Part shown: piece by piece, positions 1 through 7,029 of the stretch | How positions within the stretch are numbered: the stretch's first letter is position 1 | Layout of the letters: every line of letters begins with the position of its first letter | Assembly: GCA_023388675.1 (NCBI GenBank) | Contig: JAEWFU010000300.1 | Location: forward strand, 1 to 9,017 | Direction of reading: 5' to 3' | Source of the DNA: Pseudomonadota bacterium | GTDB lineage: Bacteria > Pseudomonadota > Alphaproteobacteria > Rhizobiales > Rhizobiaceae | Length of the DNA stretch: 9,017 nucleotides | Translations under genes and position numbers: made by a program | The notes under the pieces: generated by a model | Told to the model about the DNA's origin: nothing | Seen by the model: only the letters and a program-made list of their open reading frames with translations | Database searches by the model: none

Positions 1-1
1 G

Positions 2-1087
2 TCAGCTCGCGGCTGGCTGAAGCCTGGCGCCCTCACTGTCGAAAAGGTGCAGGTCGGTGGAATCGAGGCTGAAGCGGACTGTCTCGCCGGCTTCCACCTG
101 GTGCTGGCCGGACAGAACCGCCAGCAACCTCTCACCGCCCGCCATACGCGTATGAACCACCGTTTCCGAACCCAGCGCCTCGACCAGCGCAACCTCTGCC
201 GTCATGCCGTCGCCTTCGTTCACCAGCCGCAATTGATGCGGACGAAGCCCCAAGGTTACCGCATCGCCGGGCGATGCCGCGACGGCGTCCACATCGAGCG
301 AGCCGGCGCCGTCAAGTTCGACACGTGTGCGGCCGCCTTGGGTCTTGCCTATCTTTGCCGGCAAAAAATTCATCCGGGGGGCGCCGATGAAACCTGCGAC
401 GAACAGGTTCGCGGGACGATTGTAGAGTTCGAGGGGGGTGCCGACCTGCTCGATGCGGCCGGCGCGCAGGACGACGATGCGGTCGGCCAGCGTCATCGCC
501 TCCGTCTGGTCATGGGTGACGTAGATCATCGTCGCAGACAGCCGTTCGTGCAGTGCTGCCAGCTCTGCGCGCGTGGAGATGCGCAGCTCGGCGTCGAGAT
601 TGGACAAGGGCTCGTCGAGCAGAAATGCGGTCGGATTGCGCACGATGGCCCGGCCGATCGCCACACGCTGCCGCTGGCCGCCCGAGAGCTGGCCGGGACG
701 GCGGTCGAGATAAGGGGCGATTTCGAGCATGCGGGCGGCTTCCGCGATGCGCTGGTCGATCTCGGCGCGCGGCATGCGGGCGTTCTCGAGGCCGAAGGCG
801 AGGTTCTGGCGCACGCTCATATGCGGGTAGAGCGCGTAGGACTGGAACACCATAGCCAGGCCACGGTCCGCAGCCGCGACACGCGTGACGTCCTCGTCAT
901 TGATGGCGATGGTGCCCTCGGTCGGCTTGTCCAGCCCGGCGATCAGGCGCAGCAAGGTCGACTTGCCGCAGCCGGACGGGCCGACGAAGACGACCAGCTC
1001 GCCGTCGCGAATGTCGAGGTCTATGTCGTGCAGCACCTGCACCTTTCCGAAGGACCTCGATACGCCGGTCAGGGTAATGCGACTCAT
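2..1087 (-). CDS. Sugar ABC transporter ATPase, MalK/UgpC/MsmX type
   Basis: This is the 361-residue ATP-hydrolysing subunit of a CUT1 sugar importer, acting on the cytoplasmic face of the inner membrane. The nucleotide-binding domain is complete: Walker A GPSGCGKST at residues 36-44, Q-loop glutamine at 82, signature LSGGQ at 134-138, Walker B FLLDEP at 155-160 and the switch histidine in THDQTEAM at 192. From about residue 235 there is a TOBE-type regulatory domain with the GLRPHQLRL stretch near 280, as in MalK and UgpC; the total length is normal for the family. I chose the ATG at 1087 because an AGGAGG lies four bases upstream and overlaps the preceding permease stop codon. The open frame continues much further upstream, but there it is only the shadow of the permease gene. 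As the last of four transporter genes, it most likely energises the two permeases next to it. MalK-type ATPases are sometimes shared between importers, so it may serve others too. The sequence does not show the substrate. Confidence 0.95.
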   Translation of the reverse strand: MSRITLTGVSRSFGKVQVLHDIDLDIRDGELVVFVGPSGCGKSTLLRLIAGLDKPTEGTIAINDEDVTRVAAADRGLAMVFQSYALYPHMSVRQNLAFGLENARMPRAEIDQRIAEAARMLEIAPYLDRRPGQLSGGQRQRVAIGRAIVRNPTAFLLDEPLSNLDAELRISTRAELAALHERLSATMIYVTHDQTEAMTLADRIVVLRAGRIEQVGTPLELYNRPANLFVAGFIGAPRMNFLPAKIGKTQGGRTRVELDGAGSLDVDAVAASPGDAVTLGLRPHQLRLVNEGDGMTAEVALVEALGSETVVHTRMAGGERLLAVLSGQHQVEAGETVRFSLDSTDLHLFDSEGARLQPAAS

Positions 1088-1091
1088 GAGC

Positions 1092-1097
1092 CCTCCT
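1092..1097 (-). promoter_or_regulatory. Ribosome binding site of the ATPase gene
   Basis: AGGAGG on the minus strand sits four bases before the ATG at 1087 and overlaps the TAG stop of the upstream permease (1096-1098). It fixes the ATPase start and implies coupled translation of the two genes. Confidence 0.8.
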
Positions 1098-2148
1098 ACT
1101 TCAGGCCGGCGCCGGCAATGCCGGTGGTGATGAAGCGCTGCAGGAAGATGAACACCAGAACGACCGGGATCATCGTCACCACGGTCATGGCAAGAATGAA
1201 ATGCCACTGGACGTTGAGTTCGCCTGCATAGGTGTTGAGGCCGACCTGCAGCGTGTAAAGCTCTCGCCGTGACAGCACGATCAGCGGCCAGAGGAAATCG
1301 TTCCAGCGCCAGACCACGGAGAAGATGGCGAGCACCGCCAGCGCCGGCGCGGTCAGCGGCAGCACGATGCGCCAGTAGATCTGCCATTCCGAGGCCTTGT
1401 CCATGCGCGCCGCATCGATCAGTTCGTCGGGGATCGTCAGCATATACTGGCGCAGCATGAAGACGCCGGTGGGCGTGGCGACCGTGGGCAGGATGACGCC
1501 CCAGAGTGAGTTGAACAGGCCCATCGCCGAGATGACCGAATAGAGCGGCACGATGATCACGGAGAGCGGCACCATCAGCGTGGCGATGATCAGCAGCATC
1601 ACCGTCGAGCGGCCTCGAAACTGGTATTTCGACAGCGCAAAGGCGGCCATCGAGTTGGTCAGCAGCGTTATGATCGTCGCCATTACGGTCACGAACACCG
1701 AATTCCAGAGATAGCGGAGGAAGTCGTTCGCGACCAGCGGCTCGACATAGTTCCCGGTCGCGAAGGAGACCGTGCGCCTGGGCGTCCTGTCCTGGATATT
1801 GACCTTGACGATCTCGCCCGGATTGGCGGGATCGACCATCTGCGCGACGATGCCGATGCGGCGCACTTCGGCCAGAACACGCACGTCGCCATTCTCGTCC
1901 GTCACTTCGTAGAGCGGCAGTGCATTGTCGTAGCCGTCCACCTGCACGAGTTCGGTGACATAGGGCAGCAGCGTGGGCGGAAACTCCGCAAGTGCGGCCG
2001 GCGTCTTGAACGAGGAGTTCACCAGCCAGGCGGCCGGCCCGAACATCAGGATGAAGCCGCCGATCAGCCAGAACCAGGTGAAAACGTCGGTCCAGTCCCA
2101 ACGGGCGCCGCCGCGACGGCGAAGAAGGAAGCTCGAGACCCTGCTCAT
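1096..2148 (-). CDS. Sugar ABC transporter permease, MalG type (CUT1)
   Basis: This is one of the two inner-membrane channel subunits of the sugar importer, 350 residues long. A membrane segment lies at about 22-44, and the other five are packed between about 148 and 340. The cytoplasmic EAA loop that docks on the ATPase is seen as IDAARMDKASEWQ at 244-256, running on to RIVLP at 260-264. Between the first and second membrane segments is a soluble stretch of about 100 residues (roughly 48-147), longer than in E. coli MalG, with a predicted beta-rich character. Two starts are possible: a GTG at 2151 overlapping the upstream stop by four bases, and the ATG at 2148 overlapping it by one. I prefer the ATG because GGGGAGG lies six bases before it. 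The ATPase gene begins eight bases after this stop. The MalG assignment is secure from the C-terminal half and from the gene order; the substrate is unknown. Confidence 0.95.
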   Translation of the reverse strand: MSRVSSFLLRRRGGARWDWTDVFTWFWLIGGFILMFGPAAWLVNSSFKTPAALAEFPPTLLPYVTELVQVDGYDNALPLYEVTDENGDVRVLAEVRRIGIVAQMVDPANPGEIVKVNIQDRTPRRTVSFATGNYVEPLVANDFLRYLWNSVFVTVMATIITLLTNSMAAFALSKYQFRGRSTVMLLIIATLMVPLSVIIVPLYSVISAMGLFNSLWGVILPTVATPTGVFMLRQYMLTIPDELIDAARMDKASEWQIYWRIVLPLTAPALAVLAIFSVVWRWNDFLWPLIVLSRRELYTLQVGLNTYAGELNVQWHFILAMTVVTMIPVVLVFIFLQRFITTGIAGAGLK

Positions 2149-3173
2149 CACTTGCCTCCCCGCCTATCGTTGCGACGCACGATGCCGAGCTGGAACAGCG
2201 TCAGCACGATCAGCACCAGCCCCATAAGGATCGAGGCGGCGGAAGCGAGACCGGGATTGCGCAGATGCGATGCGAACCCGACCTCGTAGATGTACTGCGT
2301 GAGGAACAGCGTACTGGTCCCCGGGCCGCCGCCCGTCAGCACGTAGACCTCGTCGAATATCTGCACGGCACGGATCAATGTCAGCACCAGCACCACAAGC
2401 AGGTTCGGCATCAGCAGCGGCAGCGTGATGCGCCAGAACACACGCCCCGGCTTGGTGCCGTCCATTTCGGCGGCCTCGTACAATTCCTTGGGGATGGCCT
2501 GCAGCCCGGCCAGCAGAATGAGCGCGTAGAAGCCGACATGCGCCCACACTGACACGCCGACCGCCGCCGCAAATGCCCAGTTGCGCTCAACCAGCCAGTT
2601 GACCGGCTCGAAGCCCAGCTCGTAGAGGCCGAAATTGAGCAAACCCTGACGCTGCAGGATCCAGCGCCATATCAGGCCCACAACCACCGGCGACAGCAGC
2701 ACCGGAAAGAAGAAGACGGCGCGCCAGAAGCTGCGCGCCTTGAGGTCGCGATTGAGCACCAGCGCGGTGACCAGCGCCACGCCGACCATGAGCGTCACTT
2801 GAAGGACGACGAAGGCGGACGTGTTCCAGACCGCGGTCCAGAACAGGTCTTCCCGGCAGGTCTGCCGGTCGAGATAATTGCCACAATCGAAGAGGCGCTG
2901 ATACTGGTCCAGCCCGACGAATTCGCGGTTCGTCAGGAACAGCGCGTTTCCGCCGGTCATCGAATAGGCGATGTTGACGGCGAGCGGAAAGAGCACGAAC
3001 ACGCCGAAGATCAGCATGTTCGGGGCAAGGAAGAAGGCGGCCATGACATTGGTGCCGCCAAATTTCTGAAGCATGCGCAACGGCGGGTCGAAGACACGCG
3101 CGAGCAGGGCCACCGGCGCCATGACGACGGCGCCGGCCCTGCGAGCGATCCCCGTGTTGGCTTCCGCCGTCAC
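2148..3173 (-). CDS. Sugar ABC transporter permease, MalF type (CUT1)
   Basis: This is the partner inner-membrane subunit of the importer, 341 residues from the chosen start. The first membrane segment is at about 45-70 and further hydrophobic segments run from about 115 to 332. The EAA docking loop is present as YEAAEMDGTKPGRVFWRI at 232-249, followed by TLP. After the first segment there is a periplasmic loop carrying two cysteines (97 and 106) in a DCGNYLDRQTC stretch, which might form a disulfide. The start is uncertain: a GTG at 3173 lies 11 bases after the binding-protein stop with a weak AAAGAG upstream, while an ATG at 3122 would give 324 residues but has no good ribosome site. Neither choice affects a membrane segment. 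The open frame upstream of 3173 only shadows the binding-protein gene. The gene end overlaps the start of the MalG-type permease, as expected for subunits made in equal amounts. Confidence 0.93.
   Translation of the reverse strand: MTAEANTGIARRAGAVVMAPVALLARVFDPPLRMLQKFGGTNVMAAFFLAPNMLIFGVFVLFPLAVNIAYSMTGGNALFLTNREFVGLDQYQRLFDCGNYLDRQTCREDLFWTAVWNTSAFVVLQVTLMVGVALVTALVLNRDLKARSFWRAVFFFPVLLSPVVVGLIWRWILQRQGLLNFGLYELGFEPVNWLVERNWAFAAAVGVSVWAHVGFYALILLAGLQAIPKELYEAAEMDGTKPGRVFWRITLPLLMPNLLVVLVLTLIRAVQIFDEVYVLTGGGPGTSTLFLTQYIYEVGFASHLRNPGLASAASILMGLVLIVLTLFQLGIVRRNDRRGGK
2155..2161 (-). promoter_or_regulatory. Ribosome binding site of the MalG-type permease
   Basis: GGGGAGG on the minus strand, inside the end of the upstream permease gene, is six bases from the ATG at 2148 but only three from the alternative GTG at 2151. 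The spacing favours the ATG. Confidence 0.65.
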
Positions 3174-3184
3174 GCCGACACTCT

Positions 3185-4450
3185 TTACTTCGAAGCTTCG
3201 GCGACCTGCGCCTTGATGTCTTCGTCGATGCGGGTGAATGCGTCTTCGATCGACAACTCGCCCGCCATCGCCTGGCTGATGCGCGTCACCAGCGCGCCAT
3301 AGACCGGAGTGCCCCACTTCCAGGCCGGCAGCGCGTTGGCATTCTCATGCACCTGGCCGGTTGCCTTGACGAAAGCGGTCAGCGCAGCCTTGACGTTGGG
3401 ATCGTCGCTCTGGAAGTCGATCTCACCGGCGATGACACCCTTGTGGGCCGGCAGGAACAGCGTGCGCTCGGTGAACTCGCGCACGACGTCCTCGCTGGCG
3501 AGGTAGTCCATCACCTTGCCGACTTCCTCGGGGTTCTTGGTGTACTTGATCCCGACGAGCGCGGCGCCGCCCGGCAAGCCGGTACAGGCAACCGGGCCGC
3601 AGGGCGACCCCGTCGCCACCCAGTCGAACGCATCGCCGATCTTGGTCGACAGGTTGGCGATCTGCCAGCTTCCCGAATAATAGTAGGCGATCTGGGCGTT
3701 GATGAAGTCGTCGGCGGCCGCACGGTAGGTTGTTCCGGCGGCGGACACCCACACGTCCTTGTTCATGCGTCCGCTTTCGGTCCACTCGACCAGCTTGCGG
3801 GAAAAGGTCTTGGTGCCTTCATCGACGGGAGCCGGCAGCCGGTCGGGCCCGATATAGTTGGCGCCGTACGAGATATTCGGCGCCGAGATGCGATGGCCGG
3901 TGCGGTCGATGGCGAAGGCCGCGTTGAGCTGCTGGCTGTCCTGCACCTTGCCCGCGGCTTCGACCCATTCGTCCCATGTCGCTTCCGGTCCGGGAATCTC
4001 GACCCCGGCCTGCTCGAACAGCGTCTTGTTGGCAAAACCGCCGGTCAAGGTAAGCTGCGTCATGAAGCCCGGAATGATGTCGGAGCCATCAGGCCGCATC
4101 CAGTCGAACTGGTCGCCAAGATTGGTGCGCCAGTATTCCGGATCCGCGATATAGGGCGTCAGATCGAGCCAGTGGTCGGCCAGCGTCTTGATGTTGGTGA
4201 CGCGGGCGATGTCGGGGCCACGGCCTGCTTCCAGCTCGATCGGAAGCTGCTCCTGGATGACCTGATAGGCGACGTTGTCCAGGATGACGTTGATGCCGGG
4301 ATTTTCCTCCATGAAGCGGTTGAGCAGGTCCTGGATGACCTCGCCTTCCACGCCGTCGGAATACCACATCACCCGCACGTCTCCGGCGAATGCGACGGTC
4401 GACGACATCAGCCCTGCCGTGAGGGCCAGAATAATCTTTCTGCTTTGCAT
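3185..4450 (-). CDS. Periplasmic sugar-binding protein of a CUT1 ABC transporter (family 1)
   Basis: This 421-residue protein is the substrate-capturing component of the importer. It begins with a typical Sec signal peptide: a charged MQSRK, a hydrophobic core, and an AFA cleavage motif with the mature protein starting at about residue 23. The mature part opens with VRVMWYSDG, then a helix and NPGINV at 50-55, the usual start of family 1 solute-binding proteins. GRGPDIARV at 77-85 is the conserved stretch before the first hinge region, and WDEWVEAA at 159-166 and YYYSGSWQI at 256-264 are further family hallmarks. Aromatic residues around 256-262 and 377-384 could stack on sugar rings. Cysteines 284 and 289 might form a small disulfide loop. 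No lipobox cysteine follows the signal, so the protein should be soluble in the periplasm. The start is well supported by a strong ribosome site eight bases upstream. From the neighbouring genes I infer a uronate-containing oligosaccharide as ligand; the sequence itself does not prove this. Confidence 0.95.
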   Translation of the reverse strand: MQSRKIILALTAGLMSSTVAFAGDVRVMWYSDGVEGEVIQDLLNRFMEENPGINVILDNVAYQVIQEQLPIELEAGRGPDIARVTNIKTLADHWLDLTPYIADPEYWRTNLGDQFDWMRPDGSDIIPGFMTQLTLTGGFANKTLFEQAGVEIPGPEATWDEWVEAAGKVQDSQQLNAAFAIDRTGHRISAPNISYGANYIGPDRLPAPVDEGTKTFSRKLVEWTESGRMNKDVWVSAAGTTYRAAADDFINAQIAYYYSGSWQIANLSTKIGDAFDWVATGSPCGPVACTGLPGGAALVGIKYTKNPEEVGKVMDYLASEDVVREFTERTLFLPAHKGVIAGEIDFQSDDPNVKAALTAFVKATGQVHENANALPAWKWGTPVYGALVTRISQAMAGELSIEDAFTRIDEDIKAQVAEASK

Positions 4451-4456
4451 CGTATT

Positions 4457-4466
4457 CTCCTCCTTT
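4457..4466 (-). promoter_or_regulatory. Strong ribosome binding site of the binding-protein gene
   Basis: AAAGGAGGAG on the minus strand, ending six bases before the ATG at 4450, is the best ribosome site in the window. It fits the high amounts of binding protein that importers of this type need relative to membrane subunits. Confidence 0.85.
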
Positions 4467-4483
4467 GGTGCGGTTCCCTATCC

Positions 4484-4493
4484 GCTTGCAAGC
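4484..4493. promoter_or_regulatory. Ten-base perfect palindrome upstream of the binding-protein gene
   Basis: GCTTGCAAGC is perfectly symmetric and lies in the only intergenic gap, about 18 bases upstream of the binding-protein ribosome site. It could be an operator half-way between the enzyme and transporter genes, or part of the RNA leader. I see no convincing -35/-10 pair beside it, so a regulatory role is only a suggestion. Confidence 0.25.
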
Positions 4494-4505
4494 TAACCTT
4501 TCGTT

Positions 4506-4521
4506 GCGCGGCCAGCCGCGC
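4506..4521 (-). other. GC-rich stem-loop between the enzyme genes and the transporter genes
   Basis: GCGCGGC (4506-4512) and GCCGCGC (4515-4521) are exact inverted repeats separated by two bases; as RNA this would be a six-base-pair stem with a four-base loop. It starts seven bases after the stop codon of the 833-residue protein. On the minus strand it is followed by AACGAAAGG and not by a T run, so it is not a standard intrinsic terminator. An RNA-stabilising or processing stem at the head of the binding-protein message is a reasonable alternative, as known from maltose-type operons. Confidence 0.4.
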
Positions 4522-4527
4522 CCCAGC

Positions 4528-7029
4528 CTAATGAAAGACGGCTTCTCCCTTCACAGTCCACCCTGCCGGATCAACGACCCGGCCCTGGGCTTCCACCCGT
4601 CCATCCTGATGGAATCTGACCTCACCATACTCCGGATCGTCAACCAGCAGCAGGCCACCGGTTTCATGGCGAAGCTCAAGAGCGGAAAAGCGTTCCGCGA
4701 AGGCGTCGAGCGCATCGTGCCTGCCGGCTTCTCCCAGCCGGACGATCCAGACCGCCTTGCGGCCGTCTGCGCGCAGTTCGTTGCCGGCGGTCGGTCCGCT
4801 CTCCACGATCTGCAGCCCGCTGTCCGCTTTCAGTTGGAGCAGGCCGTCGCCGCCACGCGCAAGCGCACGCTTGCCGTCCACCCGCACCTCGTCGAACGCG
4901 CCCTGCGGGAACCACGCATGGGTGAAATCCGGCTGCTCGGCCGCGCAATCGAACAGCACGACGGCAAGGCCGCGATATTGCTGCACCCGCGGCAGGGTTC
5001 CCGACCCGCCCCAGTAGGACGGCCGGCCGTAGCCGGAGTGGATCGTCTCTCCCGGATGATTGATCCAGACCTGCGCGTCCGGATTGCCGCCCATCCGCAG
5101 ATGCAGCACCGTTTCCTGATAGCCCCACTCGTCCCAGCGATAGGCCGCGGCCGTGCCCATGGCCCAGGCGCTGGTCTTGTAGTGGTAGAGTTTGGCGATG
5201 CGGTCCTGGCCCTGCGCGAAACACCATTTCTGAGCGCCGTCGCGCTCGAAACAGGCAATGGCGGCAAGGTCATCCGGCACCGCCAGCCCGTGGTCGCGAA
5301 GGCACAGCGCGAGCTGGGGCAGTGCATGGAACCGCATGCCATAGTTGCCTTGGCCCCACAGCATGCGCGCGATGCCCGACAATTCCAGCGAGCGCGCGGC
5401 GCGCAACGTGTGCTCGTAGGACCTGCCCTGCGCGCCGGTCAGCACGCCCCGATGCGCCGAACGCGCGACGATCTCCAGAAGGCGCAGGATGGCCGTGCCG
5501 GCGCGCCGGCGCACATCCTCGTCGGGCGCGAGCGCGTAGAGGATCGTCAGGCCCTTCAGATCGATGGGGAAATAGGGAGCCGAATTGAACTCGGCCATTT
5601 CCCACTGCTCGAAATGGTCGAGCCAGGCGCGCACGCGTGCAAGGCCCACGGCAGACTGTTCCGCACCGTTGCGCCCTGAACGGACGAACCGCTCACGCTG
5701 CATCATATGGCCGGCGAGATAGGTCGCCGTATGGAAGAGCAATGCGTGGTTTTCGGAAAAGTACCACTGAACGTCGTTGCCCGGTTCGTCCATCCAGTAG
5801 CGATAGCCGAGGATGGCTGCATCGATGCGGCTTCTGAGATCGGCCGACAGCTGGTCGGCAAAGGAATGACGGCACCACAGAAGCGGGACAAGAATGAAAT
5901 CGGCGCAATCGTGGCAATCCTCGATCGCGGGCAGGGCTGCGGCGATCATCGCGTCGGTTTCCGCACCGCTGCGCCCCGTCGCAAGCCGCGCCAAGGCGCG
6001 CACGGTATCGGCCTCCGCCCGCTCGGCGACCTCGTCCAGCGCCTCGCCGACCCGGTCAGGGAGCGCAGCCGGGGCCGCACCCTGCCGCGCAGCATGGCAA
6101 ATCTCGACACCGAAGACGCGCGCGGCGGTGAAGCCGCCAACGGAAAGCGCAACCGTAAAATGGCGGAAATCCGCGGGCAATTCGTCGGTCCCGGCGACGG
6201 CCAGCCGCGTCTCGCCTGCCTCCATGCGGCGCGCGAACGACACCGGCTCCTCAATCGACATGAAGTCGCCCTCGACGGTGATCGAAACGTCGGCGGCGAC
6301 CGGCAGAGGTACCGTAGTTACCAGCGCCACCTCGCCGTCGGTGTAGGCTGGGTGCTCGAAATGCATCGTCGCCAGCGCATGTTCGATGGACGCCGCAATC
6401 GTGCCTTCGACGGCGACAGGCAGAGCCTGTTCCGCTGCCGGCCCATTCAAATAGTCGAGCTGGAAATAATAGCGCGCGTCGCGCTCGGCCAGATCGTCGA
6501 ACCAGATGCGGATCTCGTTGTCGCCGGTCGTCAGGTCTGCCTCGAAATCGGCTTCGGCCTCGAGGTTGCGGCCATAGGGCGCCATCCAGCCGATTTCCGT
6601 CCCGTTGACGAAAAGAACCGCCCCACCGCAGGTGCGCAGGCGCAGCCGCGCGCGGCCGGGAGTGGAAACCGCGAGCGCCGTGTGCGCCCATGTGCCGATG
6701 ACGGTGGGGCGGAACCAGAAACCGGAAAGGTCGACGCGCGGCGAGCCGAAAGGAAGCCAGTTGCGCGCCGCGTCGAACTCACCCTGGACAAACGGGCGCT
6801 TGCCGCGCCGTTCCGCGATGAACTGCGTGCGGCAGGGATATTCGTGCGGGATGAAATTCTTGTGCTTGGTCAGGAAGAAGAAGGGGTCCATCTCCCCCTT
6901 CATCGGCTGGTCGGGCACGTCGTAGCGCTGCCCGGTCGTGCTGCCGAGCTGCCAGTAGACGATCGGAGCGCCGGCCTCCAGCGGCCGGCGCAGCGCGAAA
7001 TCGCCACCGACATGCCCCGGTGCGTTCAT
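4528..7029 (-). CDS. Unassigned 833-residue multidomain protein, probable intracellular carbohydrate-active enzyme
   Basis: I do not recognise a named family. There is no signal peptide, so the protein should be cytoplasmic. Three regions can be seen. Residues about 100-200 look like a carbohydrate-binding-type beta-sandwich, with CGGAVLFVNGTEIG at 134-147 and FDDLAERDARYYFQL at 177-191. Residues about 330-640 are helix-rich like an alpha-toroid and contain WYFSENHALLFHTA at 422-435, GRSYEH at 535-540 and YKTSAWAMGTAAAYRW at 617-632. Residues about 645-833 are strand-rich. Asn427, His428, Tyr538 and Arg536 resemble the Asn/His/Tyr/Arg sets of toroid polysaccharide lyases, but this is a visual analogy only. 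The ATG at 7029 overlaps the KduI stop as ATGA, with GGAG eight bases upstream; the 154 in-frame codons before it only shadow kduI. Its place between KduI and a sugar importer suggests that it cleaves imported uronate oligosaccharides. A lyase such as a PL26-like rhamnogalacturonan exolyase, a hydrolase or an unclassified family are all possible. Confidence 0.85.
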   Translation of the reverse strand: MNAPGHVGGDFALRRPLEAGAPIVYWQLGSTTGQRYDVPDQPMKGEMDPFFFLTKHKNFIPHEYPCRTQFIAERRGKRPFVQGEFDAARNWLPFGSPRVDLSGFWFRPTVIGTWAHTALAVSTPGRARLRLRTCGGAVLFVNGTEIGWMAPYGRNLEAEADFEADLTTGDNEIRIWFDDLAERDARYYFQLDYLNGPAAEQALPVAVEGTIAASIEHALATMHFEHPAYTDGEVALVTTVPLPVAADVSITVEGDFMSIEEPVSFARRMEAGETRLAVAGTDELPADFRHFTVALSVGGFTAARVFGVEICHAARQGAAPAALPDRVGEALDEVAERAEADTVRALARLATGRSGAETDAMIAAALPAIEDCHDCADFILVPLLWCRHSFADQLSADLRSRIDAAILGYRYWMDEPGNDVQWYFSENHALLFHTATYLAGHMMQRERFVRSGRNGAEQSAVGLARVRAWLDHFEQWEMAEFNSAPYFPIDLKGLTILYALAPDEDVRRRAGTAILRLLEIVARSAHRGVLTGAQGRSYEHTLRAARSLELSGIARMLWGQGNYGMRFHALPQLALCLRDHGLAVPDDLAAIACFERDGAQKWCFAQGQDRIAKLYHYKTSAWAMGTAAAYRWDEWGYQETVLHLRMGGNPDAQVWINHPGETIHSGYGRPSYWGGSGTLPRVQQYRGLAVVLFDCAAEQPDFTHAWFPQGAFDEVRVDGKRALARGGDGLLQLKADSGLQIVESGPTAGNELRADGRKAVWIVRLGEAGRHDALDAFAERFSALELRHETGGLLLVDDPEYGEVRFHQDGRVEAQGRVVDPAGWTVKGEAVFH

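Noticed and set aside
47..1231. Plus-strand 394-codon open frame opposite the ATPase gene
   Set aside because: It mirrors the fully motif-supported ATPase and runs across a gene boundary into the permease; it has no recognisable product.
1088..2101. In-frame upstream extension of the ATPase to 699 residues
   Set aside because: The added part is the out-of-frame shadow of the MalG-type permease; the ATPase homology begins at the ATG at 1087 with a good ribosome site.
4506..4521. Intrinsic terminator after the 833-residue gene
   Set aside because: The stem is GC-rich but the following minus-strand bases AACGAAAGG contain no T run, and the transporter genes downstream belong functionally with the enzymes.
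3347..4531. Plus-strand 394-codon open frame opposite the binding-protein gene
   Set aside because: The minus strand encodes a complete binding protein with signal peptide and strong ribosome site; this frame is its mirror.
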